A program made the position numbers and the translations under genes. Source: Leptospira paudalimensis (lineage in GTDB: Bacteria > Spirochaetota > Leptospiria > Leptospirales > Leptospiraceae). Taken from it: a stretch of 64,000 bases of DNA. Shown here piece after piece: positions 55,441 to 63,999 of this stretch (its first letter is position 1; the number at the start of each line of letters is the position of its first letter). The notes under the pieces are model-generated. The model was not told where the DNA came from. It searched no databases and saw nothing but the letters and a program-made list of their open reading frames with translations. Where the stretch lies: the NCBI RefSeq assembly GCF_026151345.1, contig NZ_JAMQPR010000002.1:1-64000 (forward strand), given 5' to 3'.

Positions 55441-56640
55441 ATGTCTGAATCTCCATCTGTTTTCCCTCCCTTCCCGAAATTTTCTAACTGGAAAGGCATT
55501 TCCGAGTATTTCCCCGTACAAAAAGAATCGGTTTGGTTGAACTATTGTGGTACCACCCCTGTTTCGACCTATGCCATTCAAATGATGAATGTGTATTTAG
55601 AGGAATATGCAAAAATTGGAATCTTCACTCCTAATTTTTCGGAACCCTATATCAAAAAAGAAATTCGTGGGTATCTCTCAGAAATTTTACATTGTGATCC
55701 ACCAGAGATAGGAATTGTACATAACACCAGTGAGGGGATGAATTTTTATTCTCATAGTATCCAAATTCCAAAAGGTAAACGGATTTTGGTTTTGGAAAAC
55801 GAATACCCAAGTAATGTGTATCCTTGGGAACATTGGCAAAACAAAGGTGTAACATTAGGTTTTGTCAAAGTAGGGAACACTCCCAATGAATTTTTAGAAA
55901 ACCTAAAACTTGAACTAGAAAAAAAGGATGTTTTCATCCTTAGTATATCACCTGTTCATTGGTGTACGGGTGTAGTGTTTGATATGGAAACTGTTTCAGC
56001 ATTATGTGAACGTTATGGAACCAAACTTGTGATTGATGGAAGCCAAGCAGTTGGTCATATCCCACTTAATTTTTCCAAAATCAAAGTGGCCTTTTGTGCG
56101 TTTGCGGCTTGGAAATGGTTACTTGGTCCATTGGGATTAGGTGTGATTTATATTTCAAAAGAAGAATCGAAAGGATTCCAACTGGTATTCAAAGGACAAG
56201 CAAGTGTTGTCAACGATTCCAATTATTTTCCATATCGAGACGAATGGAAACCCGCTGCCGAACAATTTGAACAAAGTACCATCAATTTTAACGATTGGAT
56301 TTATTTTTTTGCCTCCCTCAAAATGTTATCTACTCTTGGGTTCTCTCGAGTCCAGGAAAGAATTTACGAAGTAGCAGGGATGTTAAAAGACATGTTACAC
56401 GAGTTAGGTTTTACTCTGGAATCAGATGCTTTCCCCGACGTCAAAACAGGAATTTTAGCCATTACAAACCACAAAGACCCTAAAAAATTCCAACCAGAAG
56501 CCATCCAGGCCCATCTCAAACAACATGGAATCATCACGGCGGTTCGCCTAGGTCGACTTCGAATGGCACCTCATATTGGGATTGAAGAAGAACATGTAAA
56601 TCGTGTTAGAACCCATTTACAAACTTATTTGCAAAAATAA
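55441..56640 (+). CDS. Class V aminotransferase-family PLP enzyme
   Basis: A 399-residue fold-type I PLP enzyme of the class V group (cysteine desulfurase, isopenicillin epimerase and related). The cofactor region reads VIDGSQAVGHIPL, with the Asp and Gln that contact PLP, and the internal aldimine Lys is in FAAWKWLLGPLGLG (about residue 223), where desulfurases have a His before the Lys. There is no Cys-containing active loop of the SufS type that I can see. A role in amino-acid or cofactor chemistry is likely but unassigned. It diverges from alr and is followed ten bases later by the BASS transporter gene. Confidence 0.82.
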   Translation: MSESPSVFPPFPKFSNWKGISEYFPVQKESVWLNYCGTTPVSTYAIQMMNVYLEEYAKIGIFTPNFSEPYIKKEIRGYLSEILHCDPPEIGIVHNTSEGMNFYSHSIQIPKGKRILVLENEYPSNVYPWEHWQNKGVTLGFVKVGNTPNEFLENLKLELEKKDVFILSISPVHWCTGVVFDMETVSALCERYGTKLVIDGSQAVGHIPLNFSKIKVAFCAFAAWKWLLGPLGLGVIYISKEESKGFQLVFKGQASVVNDSNYFPYRDEWKPAAEQFEQSTINFNDWIYFFASLKMLSTLGFSRVQERIYEVAGMLKDMLHELGFTLESDAFPDVKTGILAITNHKDPKKFQPEAIQAHLKQHGIITAVRLGRLRMAPHIGIEEEHVNRVRTHLQTYLQK

Positions 56641-56649
56641 TCAATACTT

Positions 56650-57594
56650 GTGTTAACAAATCTCTCAAAACAAATCGTAAATGCATTTCCCCTTGTATTA
56701 CTTGGGATTGCAGGAATAGGGTTTCTGGAACCAGAAAAAATTTCTTGGTTTAAGGGGCCTTGGATCACTTACAGTTTAGGCCTCATTATGCTTGGGATGG
56801 GATTATCATTAGAAGTGGATGATTTTCTCAGGATCTTCAAACAACCCAAACCGATTCTCATTGGTACTATCTTGCAGTATACCATCATGCCTTTGTTAGG
56901 TTATTATCTTGGTTTTTGGTTTCACTTACCTGAAGCATATGCAGTAGGACTGATTCTTGTATCGTGTTGCCCTGGTGGAACTGCATCCAATGTCATTACC
57001 TTTCTTGCAAAGGCCAATGTTCCACTTAGTGTCACTCTGACTTCTGTTTCGACGATCCTTGGTATCGTATTCACTCCCATGTTAGTTGCATTTTTTATAG
57101 GCAGTCGTTTAGAGATAGACCGCTTGGGACTTGTTCTCACCACCTTCCAAGTGATCCTTGTGCCTGTTGGACTTGGACTTTTTCTCAAATCTTTTTTCCC
57201 AATAGCAACAGAGAAAACAAAAGATATTTTTCCCGTACTATCTGTACTCCTCATTGCAATGATTGTTGCTTCCATCATTGCCAGTGGGAAAGAGACCATC
57301 ATCACATCAGACTACCGAATTTTTTTAGCAGTGATTTGTTTGCATTTAGGTGGGTTTGGACTGGGAGGACTTTTTGCTTGGGTCCTCACTCGGAATCCAA
57401 AAATCTCCCAAACCATTTCCATCGAAGTGGGAATGCAAAATTCAGGGTTAGGAGCAGTCCTTGCCAAGACCCATTTTGCCGATCCAAACACAGCAATTCC
57501 TAGTGCACTCTCGAGTCTCACTCATTCCTTACTCGGAAGCCTCTTTGCTAGCTATTTTCGGAAGGAATTGAAAAAACCCGCTATTGTCGATTGA
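56650..57594 (+). CDS. Bile acid:sodium symporter (BASS) family transporter
   Basis: A 314-residue inner-membrane protein with nine or ten helices. It keeps the family's Gly-rich stretch SCCPGGTASNVITFLAKANV, which binds substrate and sodium, and the second-half EVGMQNSGLGAVLA motif (the partner Na-binding segment). The start is GTG 56650. It follows the aminotransferase with a ten-base gap and is probably co-transcribed with it. Bacterial members import organic acids such as pantoate or pyruvate; bile acids are not implied. Confidence 0.9.
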   Translation: MLTNLSKQIVNAFPLVLLGIAGIGFLEPEKISWFKGPWITYSLGLIMLGMGLSLEVDDFLRIFKQPKPILIGTILQYTIMPLLGYYLGFWFHLPEAYAVGLILVSCCPGGTASNVITFLAKANVPLSVTLTSVSTILGIVFTPMLVAFFIGSRLEIDRLGLVLTTFQVILVPVGLGLFLKSFFPIATEKTKDIFPVLSVLLIAMIVASIIASGKETIITSDYRIFLAVICLHLGGFGLGGLFAWVLTRNPKISQTISIEVGMQNSGLGAVLAKTHFADPNTAIPSALSSLTHSLLGSLFASYFRKELKKPAIVD

Positions 57595-57628
57595 CTATAT
57601 ATGGGGTCGGTACGTCATGGCATAAATT

Positions 57629-57790
57629 ATGAGAGAAATCATAAAACTAACCTGTGTCCCATGTGCGATACCTGGGCGGTCAAATTACTTCCAGACTAAA
57701 AACAAGAAGACAAAGTCGGAAAAACTTGTGACAAAAAAATATTGCAAATTTTGCAAAGCACACACGGATCACAAGGAATCCAAAGTCTAA
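57629..57790 (+). CDS. rpmG: Ribosomal protein bL33
   Basis: A 53-residue protein of the large ribosomal subunit. It reads MREIIKLTCVPCAIPGRSNY, continues through a basic stretch, and ends with YCKFCKAHTDHKESKV. The four Cys (CVPC and CKFC) form the zinc-binding, C-plus version of L33. It is too short for many gene finders but begins with ATG, has no internal stop and matches the family over its length. The DksA-like gene starts eight bases after the stop, so the two probably share a transcript. Confidence 0.93.
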   Translation: MREIIKLTCVPCAIPGRSNYFQTKNKKTKSEKLVTKKYCKFCKAHTDHKESKV

Positions 57791-57798
57791 GGAATAAG

Positions 57799-58263
57799 AT
57801 GCCTAAACCAGCTGCAAAATCCTCCGCCGAGAAGGGAGTCGACAAGAAGTTCATCGAAGAGGTGCGTGAGCTCCTCCAAGAGAAAAAAGAATCTCTTCTC
57901 ATCAAACTCAACCAGTGGGAAGATACAAGTTCTCCTTCTGGCCTTAAGGAAATGGGAGATATTGCAGACATCGCATCCGAACTCAACTCAGAAGCCCTCA
58001 CTTCTGTTTTGACAGAAAACGAAATTGAGACTCTACGTGAGATCGAACTCGCCTTAGAGAAAATTGAAAACGGAACCTATGGTATCTGTGAAGGGACAAA
58101 GAAAAAAATCCCCCTTGCCAGACTCAAAGCCATCCCGTGGACAAGATTCACCGTAGAATACGCGGAACAAATGGCAAAAAGCCGTAACCGTGCAGGTGGT
58201 TACCGAATGGATTCCCTATCGGCATACCCCACAACTGGAATGGATGTAGATTCTCTCGACTAG
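57799..58263 (+). CDS. DksA/TraR-like protein lacking the zinc cysteines
   Basis: A 154-residue relative of DksA, which binds the RNA-polymerase secondary channel. The long coiled coil (about residues 12-95) carries GDIADIAS near the tip, close to the catalytic acidic pair of the family. The globular part reads ENGTYGICEG, then IPLARLKAIPWTRFTVEYAE. The usual pattern is CxxC before and CxxC after this loop, but only the first Cys remains here, so zinc cannot be held in the normal way. The frame opens at a TTG at 57742, inside rpmG; ATG 57799 is the sensible start. It is preceded by rpmG and followed by a terminator. Confidence 0.85.
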   Translation: MPKPAAKSSAEKGVDKKFIEEVRELLQEKKESLLIKLNQWEDTSSPSGLKEMGDIADIASELNSEALTSVLTENEIETLREIELALEKIENGTYGICEGTKKKIPLARLKAIPWTRFTVEYAEQMAKSRNRAGGYRMDSLSAYPTTGMDVDSLD

Positions 58264-58280
58264 AGAGAATCCTCTGATTT
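58249..58280 (+). terminator. Intrinsic terminator after the DksA-like gene
   Basis: GATTCTCTC (58249-58257) pairs with GAGAGAATC (58263-58271) around a five-base loop that holds most of the stop codon; TTTT follows at 58277-58280. It should end the rpmG, dksA-like transcript. Confidence 0.6.
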
Positions 58281-58407
58281 TGTCCCAACACTCATTTTAG
58301 AAGTTTTCCCTTAAGATCCCTTCCTCTTTTGATTCCCTAGATCGAATTCTCTTTTTTATCTGAAAATACAATTGATTCGCCATACCATTCCTTAAACTCT
58401 TTCTATC

Positions 58408-60486
58408 GTGAGTTTTTTAGATAGGCTTCGTTCTTTACCAATCCTTGACTTAGTATTTTTTTTTGGTGCGAGTATTCTCGTTTGGAATTTACACCGGTAC
58501 GTAGAGCCTGTTCCCCAAACACTTTTTTATCCTTCCTTTTTCTTCCAGTTTTCCTTTGGTTTTTTCCCACAATTGTACCAACGGAAATGGGGAAGGGTTT
58601 GGACAAGTCTATCGGCGATGACTCTTGTTAGACTTCCCTTTTTATCGGGAATACCAATGGTGGGTTCTTACCAATTAGTGGGACTCCTTCTTGGTTCCAT
58701 CCTTGGGATTTGGGTTAGAGAAAGCTTACTTGTGTTACTTGGCCGCAATGAAACTGCATTGCCAAAACAATCTGAACAAATCATTACCGACTGGATGATT
58801 CGAAATCCTACGGGAAAATCAAATTTGCCCATTTGGTATTCTACCTATTTTGGATTTTTATTTTTTATCTTTTGTTTAACTATTTTGTGTTTTTTGGAAT
58901 ACCAAGGAATGGGGATTTTTACAGGTCTTGGGATCCAAGAATATTTGTATTATCCAAAACTTTCTTCAAGAGAGGCCATGGGGCTTTCTTGTAAAATACT
59001 AATTCCGCTAACACTTGTCATTTTGTATTTCTTTTCAGAAGAACGTTCGATGCCAACTCCATCAAAGGATAGTTTATCTGAACAAATTCGATTTGGACTA
59101 TTTTTAGGATTTGGAATCAATCTTTTGGTGATGTGTATCCAATCCATTTGGAGTTTGGAATTTTTTTCACAGGGGACTCACTTAAGTGTCAGTGCAGGTC
59201 GTACAACCGGATTTTTCCAAGACTCAGGGTCGGCATCTTGGCTCCTTCCCGTCATCGGATTTTTATGGATGACGAAGTTAACTCATATTTGGCGAAAATC
59301 AAAAGAACGTTTTAGTTTAATATTATTAATCCTATCTTTTTTCCTTCTCACTTGGTTGGGATTAAAACAAGGAAAGGCTTTTTGGGTGATATGGGGTGTG
59401 ATTGTTTCAGTAGGATTCATCCAACTCACAACAGATTTATGGATTGTATCATCTAAAACCAAAATTTTCACACGAATTGGATTGTATTTCGTTTTGCCAA
59501 TGTTAGGTTGTTTGGCATTCTACGGTATTAGTCTAGTACCAAAAGAATGGGATCTTGTGATTTTAGCAAAACGATTTATGTTATTTCTAAAATCATTCCC
59601 AAATTCTCCCAGTTTAGCCTTCCAACAATTGGATTTGGTCCGATATGAGCTCATCAAAGTAGCAAATTTGGGGATCCATGAAAACCTATGGATGGGAAAT
59701 GGGATTGGATCTTTTCCATTGTTTTTACTTTCCCCAGAACAAAATGGATCAAATGCCAACATTCCCTTCGTTGACTTCCCACCTACATTTTACCATTGGA
59801 TGTTGTATGAATTAGGCATCCTTGGTTCCATTGTCTTTCTATTTTATATCGGGATTTTCCTTTGGGAAAGAGGGCTTTGGAAACAAGGAATTTTACTTCT
59901 TATCCCATTTTTATTTGGAGTCCAAATTCAAAATTCGGATGGTGCCTTTTTATGTTTTTATCTCATTCTTTTAGGGGAAAAAGGAACTGGTTTTTCTCCC
60001 AGTTTTGATAAGTATAGGAAAACGATTTGGTTTTCTCCCTTACTCCTCATCTTGTCAGTTGGTCTTCCTTTAAACTACAGTTTGTTCCATTCACAGAAAT
60101 TTTTAACCTATGGAATTGGGTCGGAATTTCGTAAAAATGAAATCAAAGATTATCAAATCGCATATACAATCCCTCCTGTATCACCTAACTATGAATATGA
60201 ATTTCATGGAAAAATTTGGGAATGGAAATTGGTAGATATAAATGTTTCCCGTAGTGGCCGAATTTTCTTGGAAACAAACTCAAAATCCTCTCTTGTTGGA
60301 ATTAATTTTTTAAATATAGAAAGAAATCAGATCAAACAAGAATTATTTTCGGAAACTAAGTCTGGTTATGTTTGGACTGGAGACGCTCCCAAAGGTGCTA
60401 CTTACATCCAAATTCATACCAGATCTAAATTGGAATTTCGATTACCAAAATCCCAATTTGATGGTTTAGGTCGTTTTCAGTTTTAA
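58408..60486 (+). CDS. O-antigen ligase/polymerase-like membrane protein
   Basis: A 692-residue inner-membrane protein. About twelve hydrophobic segments span residues 10-540, followed by a soluble C-terminal domain of about 130 residues. The large-loop region contains NLWMGNGIGSFPLFL, in line with the GxGxGxF pattern of Wzy_C (WaaL/Wzy) proteins, and a GSASWLLPVIGF segment before it. It probably joins or polymerises surface sugars on the periplasmic side. The start is GTG 58408 with little visible ribosome site. No other surface-polysaccharide gene lies next to it here, so the substrate is unknown. The C-terminal domain is an unusual addition. Confidence 0.75.
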   Translation: MSFLDRLRSLPILDLVFFFGASILVWNLHRYVEPVPQTLFYPSFFFQFSFGFFPQLYQRKWGRVWTSLSAMTLVRLPFLSGIPMVGSYQLVGLLLGSILGIWVRESLLVLLGRNETALPKQSEQIITDWMIRNPTGKSNLPIWYSTYFGFLFFIFCLTILCFLEYQGMGIFTGLGIQEYLYYPKLSSREAMGLSCKILIPLTLVILYFFSEERSMPTPSKDSLSEQIRFGLFLGFGINLLVMCIQSIWSLEFFSQGTHLSVSAGRTTGFFQDSGSASWLLPVIGFLWMTKLTHIWRKSKERFSLILLILSFFLLTWLGLKQGKAFWVIWGVIVSVGFIQLTTDLWIVSSKTKIFTRIGLYFVLPMLGCLAFYGISLVPKEWDLVILAKRFMLFLKSFPNSPSLAFQQLDLVRYELIKVANLGIHENLWMGNGIGSFPLFLLSPEQNGSNANIPFVDFPPTFYHWMLYELGILGSIVFLFYIGIFLWERGLWKQGILLLIPFLFGVQIQNSDGAFLCFYLILLGEKGTGFSPSFDKYRKTIWFSPLLLILSVGLPLNYSLFHSQKFLTYGIGSEFRKNEIKDYQIAYTIPPVSPNYEYEFHGKIWEWKLVDINVSRSGRIFLETNSKSSLVGINFLNIERNQIKQELFSETKSGYVWTGDAPKGATYIQIHTRSKLEFRLPKSQFDGLGRFQF

Positions 60487-60510
60487 ATAAAGAAAATCAT
60501 TTTACTGTGC

Positions 60511-61005
60511 TTAGGTGAGCCTACGGATGTATAAATCCTTGGTAATTTGAGCCACAGTTTTTCCATCTTCACCAACAACGAGAGCCTCATAGGTTCTAAT
60601 TGTTTTTTTCTCTTTTTGTAAAAGATTTTTGATTTCTGCAAATTCTGAATCAGGAAGATGGAATGTTGCTGTCACCGTGCCTTCACCTGGTTTGACAAAA
60701 TCGATTTTGGCTCCTTTGTCCCAAACCATATAATCTTTTCCTAAATTCGCCATGAGTAAAAACATAAAAAAAGGATCACACATAGAATATAAGGAACCAC
60801 CAAAATGGGTTCCTACATAATTTGTATTGGAGAGAATGAGTGGCATAGAAACTACCATTGTGTTTCGATCGACAAGTTTTGGTAAGATGTTTGCCCCTTC
60901 ATACGGTTTGAACATTCGGAATGCTTGTTCAAAACCATAAGTTTCTTCTAAAAATTTCCAAAGGGGATGAACTTTGTATTCGAGTAATATCTCTCTATTT
61001 CTCAT
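60511..61005 (-). CDS. Hotdog-fold protein of the DUF4442 type
   Basis: A 164-residue cytosolic hotdog-fold protein, probably a thioesterase. NTNYVGTHFGGSLYSMCDPFFMFLL spans the central helix, here given by its THFGGSLYSMCDP core, which corresponds to the catalytic or substrate-binding helix of the family. The strand DKGAKIDFVKPGEGTVTA follows. Acyl-CoA thioesterase activity is a family-based guess. It lies 42 bases after the chemoreceptor stop on the same strand and may be in the same transcript, or may have its own promoter. Confidence 0.82.
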   Translation of the reverse strand: MRNREILLEYKVHPLWKFLEETYGFEQAFRMFKPYEGANILPKLVDRNTMVVSMPLILSNTNYVGTHFGGSLYSMCDPFFMFLLMANLGKDYMVWDKGAKIDFVKPGEGTVTATFHLPDSEFAEIKNLLQKEKKTIRTYEALVVGEDGKTVAQITKDLYIRRLT

Positions 61006-61047
61006 TCACCCAGTTTTTGAATTATAGAACAATCGGTCTATCTCTTT

Positions 61048-62283
61048 TCAAGTGGTTCCCATCATCATCTTATCTGTGACAGAATGGATGTCTTTGATTT
61101 GTGATTTTAAAATTTCAGTTGTTTTTAGGATCACTTGTTGTGCAGAACGAATCTCTTCACATTCATTTTGGATTGTATTGGATAAGGATTGGATTTCGTC
61201 TAGGTTGGAATTGATTGTAACAATCTCACCATAAACCTCACCAGAAGTATCTCGCACACGTTCTGCAACATCATCTAATGTTTTTGCTTTGGAAAGGATG
61301 GCACCACCTCTCGACTTTAATTCCTGAATGGATTGTACAACTTCCGCGATTGTTCCATGAACAACATGAATTTCCGAAGCGATGAATTGAAAGGCATCTC
61401 CAGATTCTATTCCTAATTTTTCAGCTTTCTTGTAATCATTCACATTTTCGTTTAAGATTTTCGAAATCTGTTTTGCATTGTTTGCAGTCATTGTGGATAA
61501 ATTTTTAATTTCATCGGCAATGACCGTGAATCCTTTCCCTTCGGAACCGGAGTGAGTTGCCTCAATGGCCGCATTGATTGCGAGTAAATTCGTTTGTTTG
61601 GATACTCCATTAATGAAGTCGATGAGTTTTAGAATATTCCCTGAGGACTCACTGATCCTTTGGATTGTAAAATTGGTATCATTTACTTTTTTTCTACCAT
61701 CCTTGCTTAATTGTACTAAATTCTCCATTGTTTCATTTCTGCTTTGGATCTCAGCAATGACAACATTTACAATATCAAACATGATGTTGATTTCTTCGGA
61801 AGTTTTACCCACTGCATCCATGAGTTTTACTTCTTCTGAAGCGAGTTGGGAAACAATTTGATACACACGATCAATATCACTTCCTGTCGTTTGGATTTTC
61901 GCATTTAATTCTATGATATGATTTCCAATGGCATCCAATCTTTTTTGCAAATCAGAACATGTATCTGTGAGAGACTCCGAATATTCGTGGATATCAATTC
62001 CATATCCGGAAAGTAATAAAACTGGATCAGCGGCTAAATGATTTGAGACCAAATCTTCCTTTAGAATATTTTTATTTTGGATCATTCGAAAAATAGAAAA
62101 TACGAATGTAACAAAAACCACCAAACCAGCTAATATTTGGAGTGGTACTGGGAGTAGTCCGTAAATGGATTGGAATCCAAACATAGCTGCGAGGAGGAGA
62201 AAAAGGACTAAGTTGATAGAATCATTCCAAACCAATCGAGAGTAGAGTCTCTCTTTTTCACTGAAGATTTTTTGTTGTGGCAT
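61048..62283 (-). CDS. Sensorless methyl-accepting chemotaxis-type protein with two membrane helices
   Basis: A 411-residue protein with two adjacent N-terminal membrane helices (LVWNDSINLVLFLLLAAMFG and LPVPLQILAGLVVFVTFVFS) and no periplasmic domain between them. There is no clear HAMP. The rest is a chemoreceptor signalling domain with the tip TNLLAINAAIEATHSGSEGKGFTVIADEI, in which Thr-His-Ser replaces the usual Ala-Arg-Ala. It must sense something in the cytoplasm, in the membrane, or through a partner protein. It diverges from the operon that encodes the PYP homologue, 75 bases away, so the PYP is a candidate partner. Confidence 0.9.
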   Translation of the reverse strand: MPQQKIFSEKERLYSRLVWNDSINLVLFLLLAAMFGFQSIYGLLPVPLQILAGLVVFVTFVFSIFRMIQNKNILKEDLVSNHLAADPVLLLSGYGIDIHEYSESLTDTCSDLQKRLDAIGNHIIELNAKIQTTGSDIDRVYQIVSQLASEEVKLMDAVGKTSEEINIMFDIVNVVIAEIQSRNETMENLVQLSKDGRKKVNDTNFTIQRISESSGNILKLIDFINGVSKQTNLLAINAAIEATHSGSEGKGFTVIADEIKNLSTMTANNAKQISKILNENVNDYKKAEKLGIESGDAFQFIASEIHVVHGTIAEVVQSIQELKSRGGAILSKAKTLDDVAERVRDTSGEVYGEIVTINSNLDEIQSLSNTIQNECEEIRSAQQVILKTTEILKSQIKDIHSVTDKMMMGTT

Positions 62284-62358
62284 TGGTTTCCCTAATTTTT
62301 TGTAGGATTCATTTTTTTTGGCGTATTTTTAACGAAAAATACATCTAATCATTAGACT

Positions 62359-62763
62359 ATGATATTCACGAAAAGGGAAATTGAAGAACACTACCCGCTT
62401 TCAGAACGTTTGCGTTTAGAGAAGGCGAAATCACAAAATTCCGTCATATATTGGATCAATGAGTTGGTCCGAAATCAAGTCAGAGGTGCAGAGGACGTGA
62501 CAAGCCTCATCGAAGTCACAAAAGATTTGGTGATGCAAGTGGAAGACTTATATGCAGAAAAGGAAAATTCTGTGACGAATGCGACAGGGAATCCGTCAAA
62601 TTCTATAGAGTCAGATTCGATTGAAGAACAAATCTCTGATTTATATGCGGAAAAGGAAATGTTGTTAAAGGAAACAAAAACCCATTCTATTTCTGAGGTG
62701 ATGGCACTCATCCGAGGTATGGAAGAACAACTCAATTCGATGTATTCAGAATACGAAACATAA
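62359..62763 (+). CDS. Helical protein with internal repeat, first gene of the PYP operon
   Basis: A 134-residue cytosolic, strongly charged protein with no known domain. A motif recurs: QVEDLYAEKEN at about 55-65 and QISDLYAEKEM at about 93-103, with QLNSMYSEYET at the very end as a weaker third copy. This suggests a repeated helical unit. The N-terminal half has SERLRLEKAKSQNSVIYWIN. The PYP homologue starts 26 bases later, so the two are probably co-transcribed. It may be a helical signalling partner of the PAS/PYP protein or of the neighbouring chemoreceptor; this is inference. Confidence 0.72.
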   Translation: MIFTKREIEEHYPLSERLRLEKAKSQNSVIYWINELVRNQVRGAEDVTSLIEVTKDLVMQVEDLYAEKENSVTNATGNPSNSIESDSIEEQISDLYAEKEMLLKETKTHSISEVMALIRGMEEQLNSMYSEYET

Positions 62764-62789
62764 AACACATTCGAACAGGAACGAAATTA

Positions 62790-63161
62790 ATGAGCAAATT
62801 TATTGACCCAAGTATTTTAGGTAAACTCGGATCCCTTAACCAATCGGATGCAGATGCATACCCATTTGGAATTGTAAAGGTAGATGAATCAGGTAAAATT
62901 TTACTCTACAACAAATATGAATCAGAACTAGCCAATGTTCCCATTCAAACAGCGGTAGGGAAAAACTTTTTCACTGAAGTAGCCATCTGTACCAATAACC
63001 GTATTTTTTATGGAAGGTTTAAGGAAGGGATGATCTCAGGTGATTTGGACATCGCTTTCAATTATGTTTTTACTTACAAAATGAAACCTACCAATGTGGT
63101 GATTCATTTGTATCATGACAAAGGTACAAATTCAAATTGGATCTTTGTAAAATTAAGATAA
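62790..63161 (+). CDS. Photoactive yellow protein (PYP) homologue with chromophore cysteine
   Basis: A 123-residue PAS-fold protein that matches photoactive yellow protein over its full length (125 in Halorhodospira). Blocks include ILLYNKYESEL, GKNFFTEVAICTNN, FYGRFKEGMISGDL, and the end NWIFVKLR. The residues that hold p-coumarate in PYP are mostly kept: Tyr40 (Tyr42 of PYP), Glu44 (Glu46) and Cys67 (Cys69, the thioester site, codon 62988-62990). Thr50 and Arg52 become Ala48 and Val50. A blue-light sensor role is therefore possible. Tyrosine ammonia-lyase and p-coumaroyl-CoA ligase, needed for the chromophore, are not identified with certainty nearby. A terminator follows. Confidence 0.88.
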   Translation: MSKFIDPSILGKLGSLNQSDADAYPFGIVKVDESGKILLYNKYESELANVPIQTAVGKNFFTEVAICTNNRIFYGRFKEGMISGDLDIAFNYVFTYKMKPTNVVIHLYHDKGTNSNWIFVKLR

Positions 63162-63186
63162 AAAAGAATCCAATTGAGTAACACTG

Positions 63187-63223
63187 GGGGAGGAACAAGT
63201 TTTTCCCCTTTAGTTTTCATTTT
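63187..63223 (+). terminator. Intrinsic terminator after the PYP homologue
   Basis: GGGGAGGAA (63187-63195) pairs with TTTTTCCCC (63200-63208), with two G-T pairs, around a four-base loop, followed by TTTAGTTTTCATTTT. It lies between the PYP gene and the opposing adenylating-enzyme gene and may serve both. Confidence 0.65.
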
Positions 63224-63999
63224 ATCAAGTATAGTTTTTCCCTGATATATTCTTCAAGCCCTGACAAACTGAATAAATATCCAGTTTGTTTATCTTCTTC
63301 TGGGATTGGGTACCCAATTTTTTTTTCCAATTTCAAAATGAGTTCACTAAAGAGGATAGAATCCATCCCACAATCATAGATGAAATGTTGGTCTGGTTTT
63401 GGAACCGAACCCAAAATTGATTCGAGGATTTCAGGAATTGTGGTTTCCGAATTGATGTTTTGAATGTTTTTTCCCTTTTCCTTTAGCGATTGAAGCCTAA
63501 GGAATTCTTCATAACAAAAACTTGAGATTTTGGAATAGTCAGTTTTCCCGTTTGGTAATTTTGGGATTTCGTTTTGTTTGACAATCACTCTTGGAACATG
63601 ACTACTTGGGAGTTCATTGCGTAACGTCTGGTAGATGGTATCAATAGGTTGTAAAGAATCCGTAAATAACCCAATTGTATCACCTGTTTCATGATGCACT
63701 GGTACACAAAAAAACTGACCTTCTAGTCCTAAACCAAGTATTTCTGATTCAATTCGGTCCAATGACACTCGTTTCCCTTTGTGTTTGATAATACGGTCTT
63801 TCCTTCCTAAAAGATAAAATCCTAGATCCGAATTTTCTCCTAAATCCCCTGTCGCATAATATGAATTAGTGGGCAGTTTATGTAGTTCCCATGCACTCGA
63901 TTGTAAGGAATAATATTGTTTTGAAACAAATGGACTTTTGACTAAAAGTTCCTGATTTTCCTCTACGGATTGGAATTGAAATTGCAAATTTGGTAACAA
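63217..63999 (-). CDS. C-terminal part of an adenylating enzyme with a carrier-protein domain (5' truncated by window)
   Basis: The end of an AMP-forming acid ligase or NRPS-type adenylation protein; the gene starts beyond the right edge, since the frame is open to base 63999. The visible 260 residues hold the A7 motif YATGDLG, the A8 motif GRKDRIIKHKGKRVSLDRIE and the A10-like PKLPNGKTDYSK. A carrier domain with CGMDSILFSEL follows, whose Ser takes phosphopantetheine. A carrier at the end favours a role in loading an acyl group onto itself rather than making free CoA esters. It is adjacent to, but convergent with, the PYP gene, so a role in chromophore supply is only a hypothesis. Confidence 0.85.
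   Translation of the reverse strand: MLPNLQFQFQSVEENQELLVKSPFVSKQYYSLQSSAWELHKLPTNSYYATGDLGENSDLGFYLLGRKDRIIKHKGKRVSLDRIESEILGLGLEGQFFCVPVHHETGDTIGLFTDSLQPIDTIYQTLRNELPSSHVPRVIVKQNEIPKLPNGKTDYSKISSFCYEEFLRLQSLKEKGKNIQNINSETTIPEILESILGSVPKPDQHFIYDCGMDSILFSELILKLEKKIGYPIPEEDKQTGYLFSLSGLEEYIREKLYLIK

Noticed and set aside
57742..57798. Longer start of the DksA-like protein at TTG 57742
   Set aside because: This stretch encodes the C-terminus of ribosomal protein L33 in another frame, and ATG 57799 has a suitable position after the rpmG stop.
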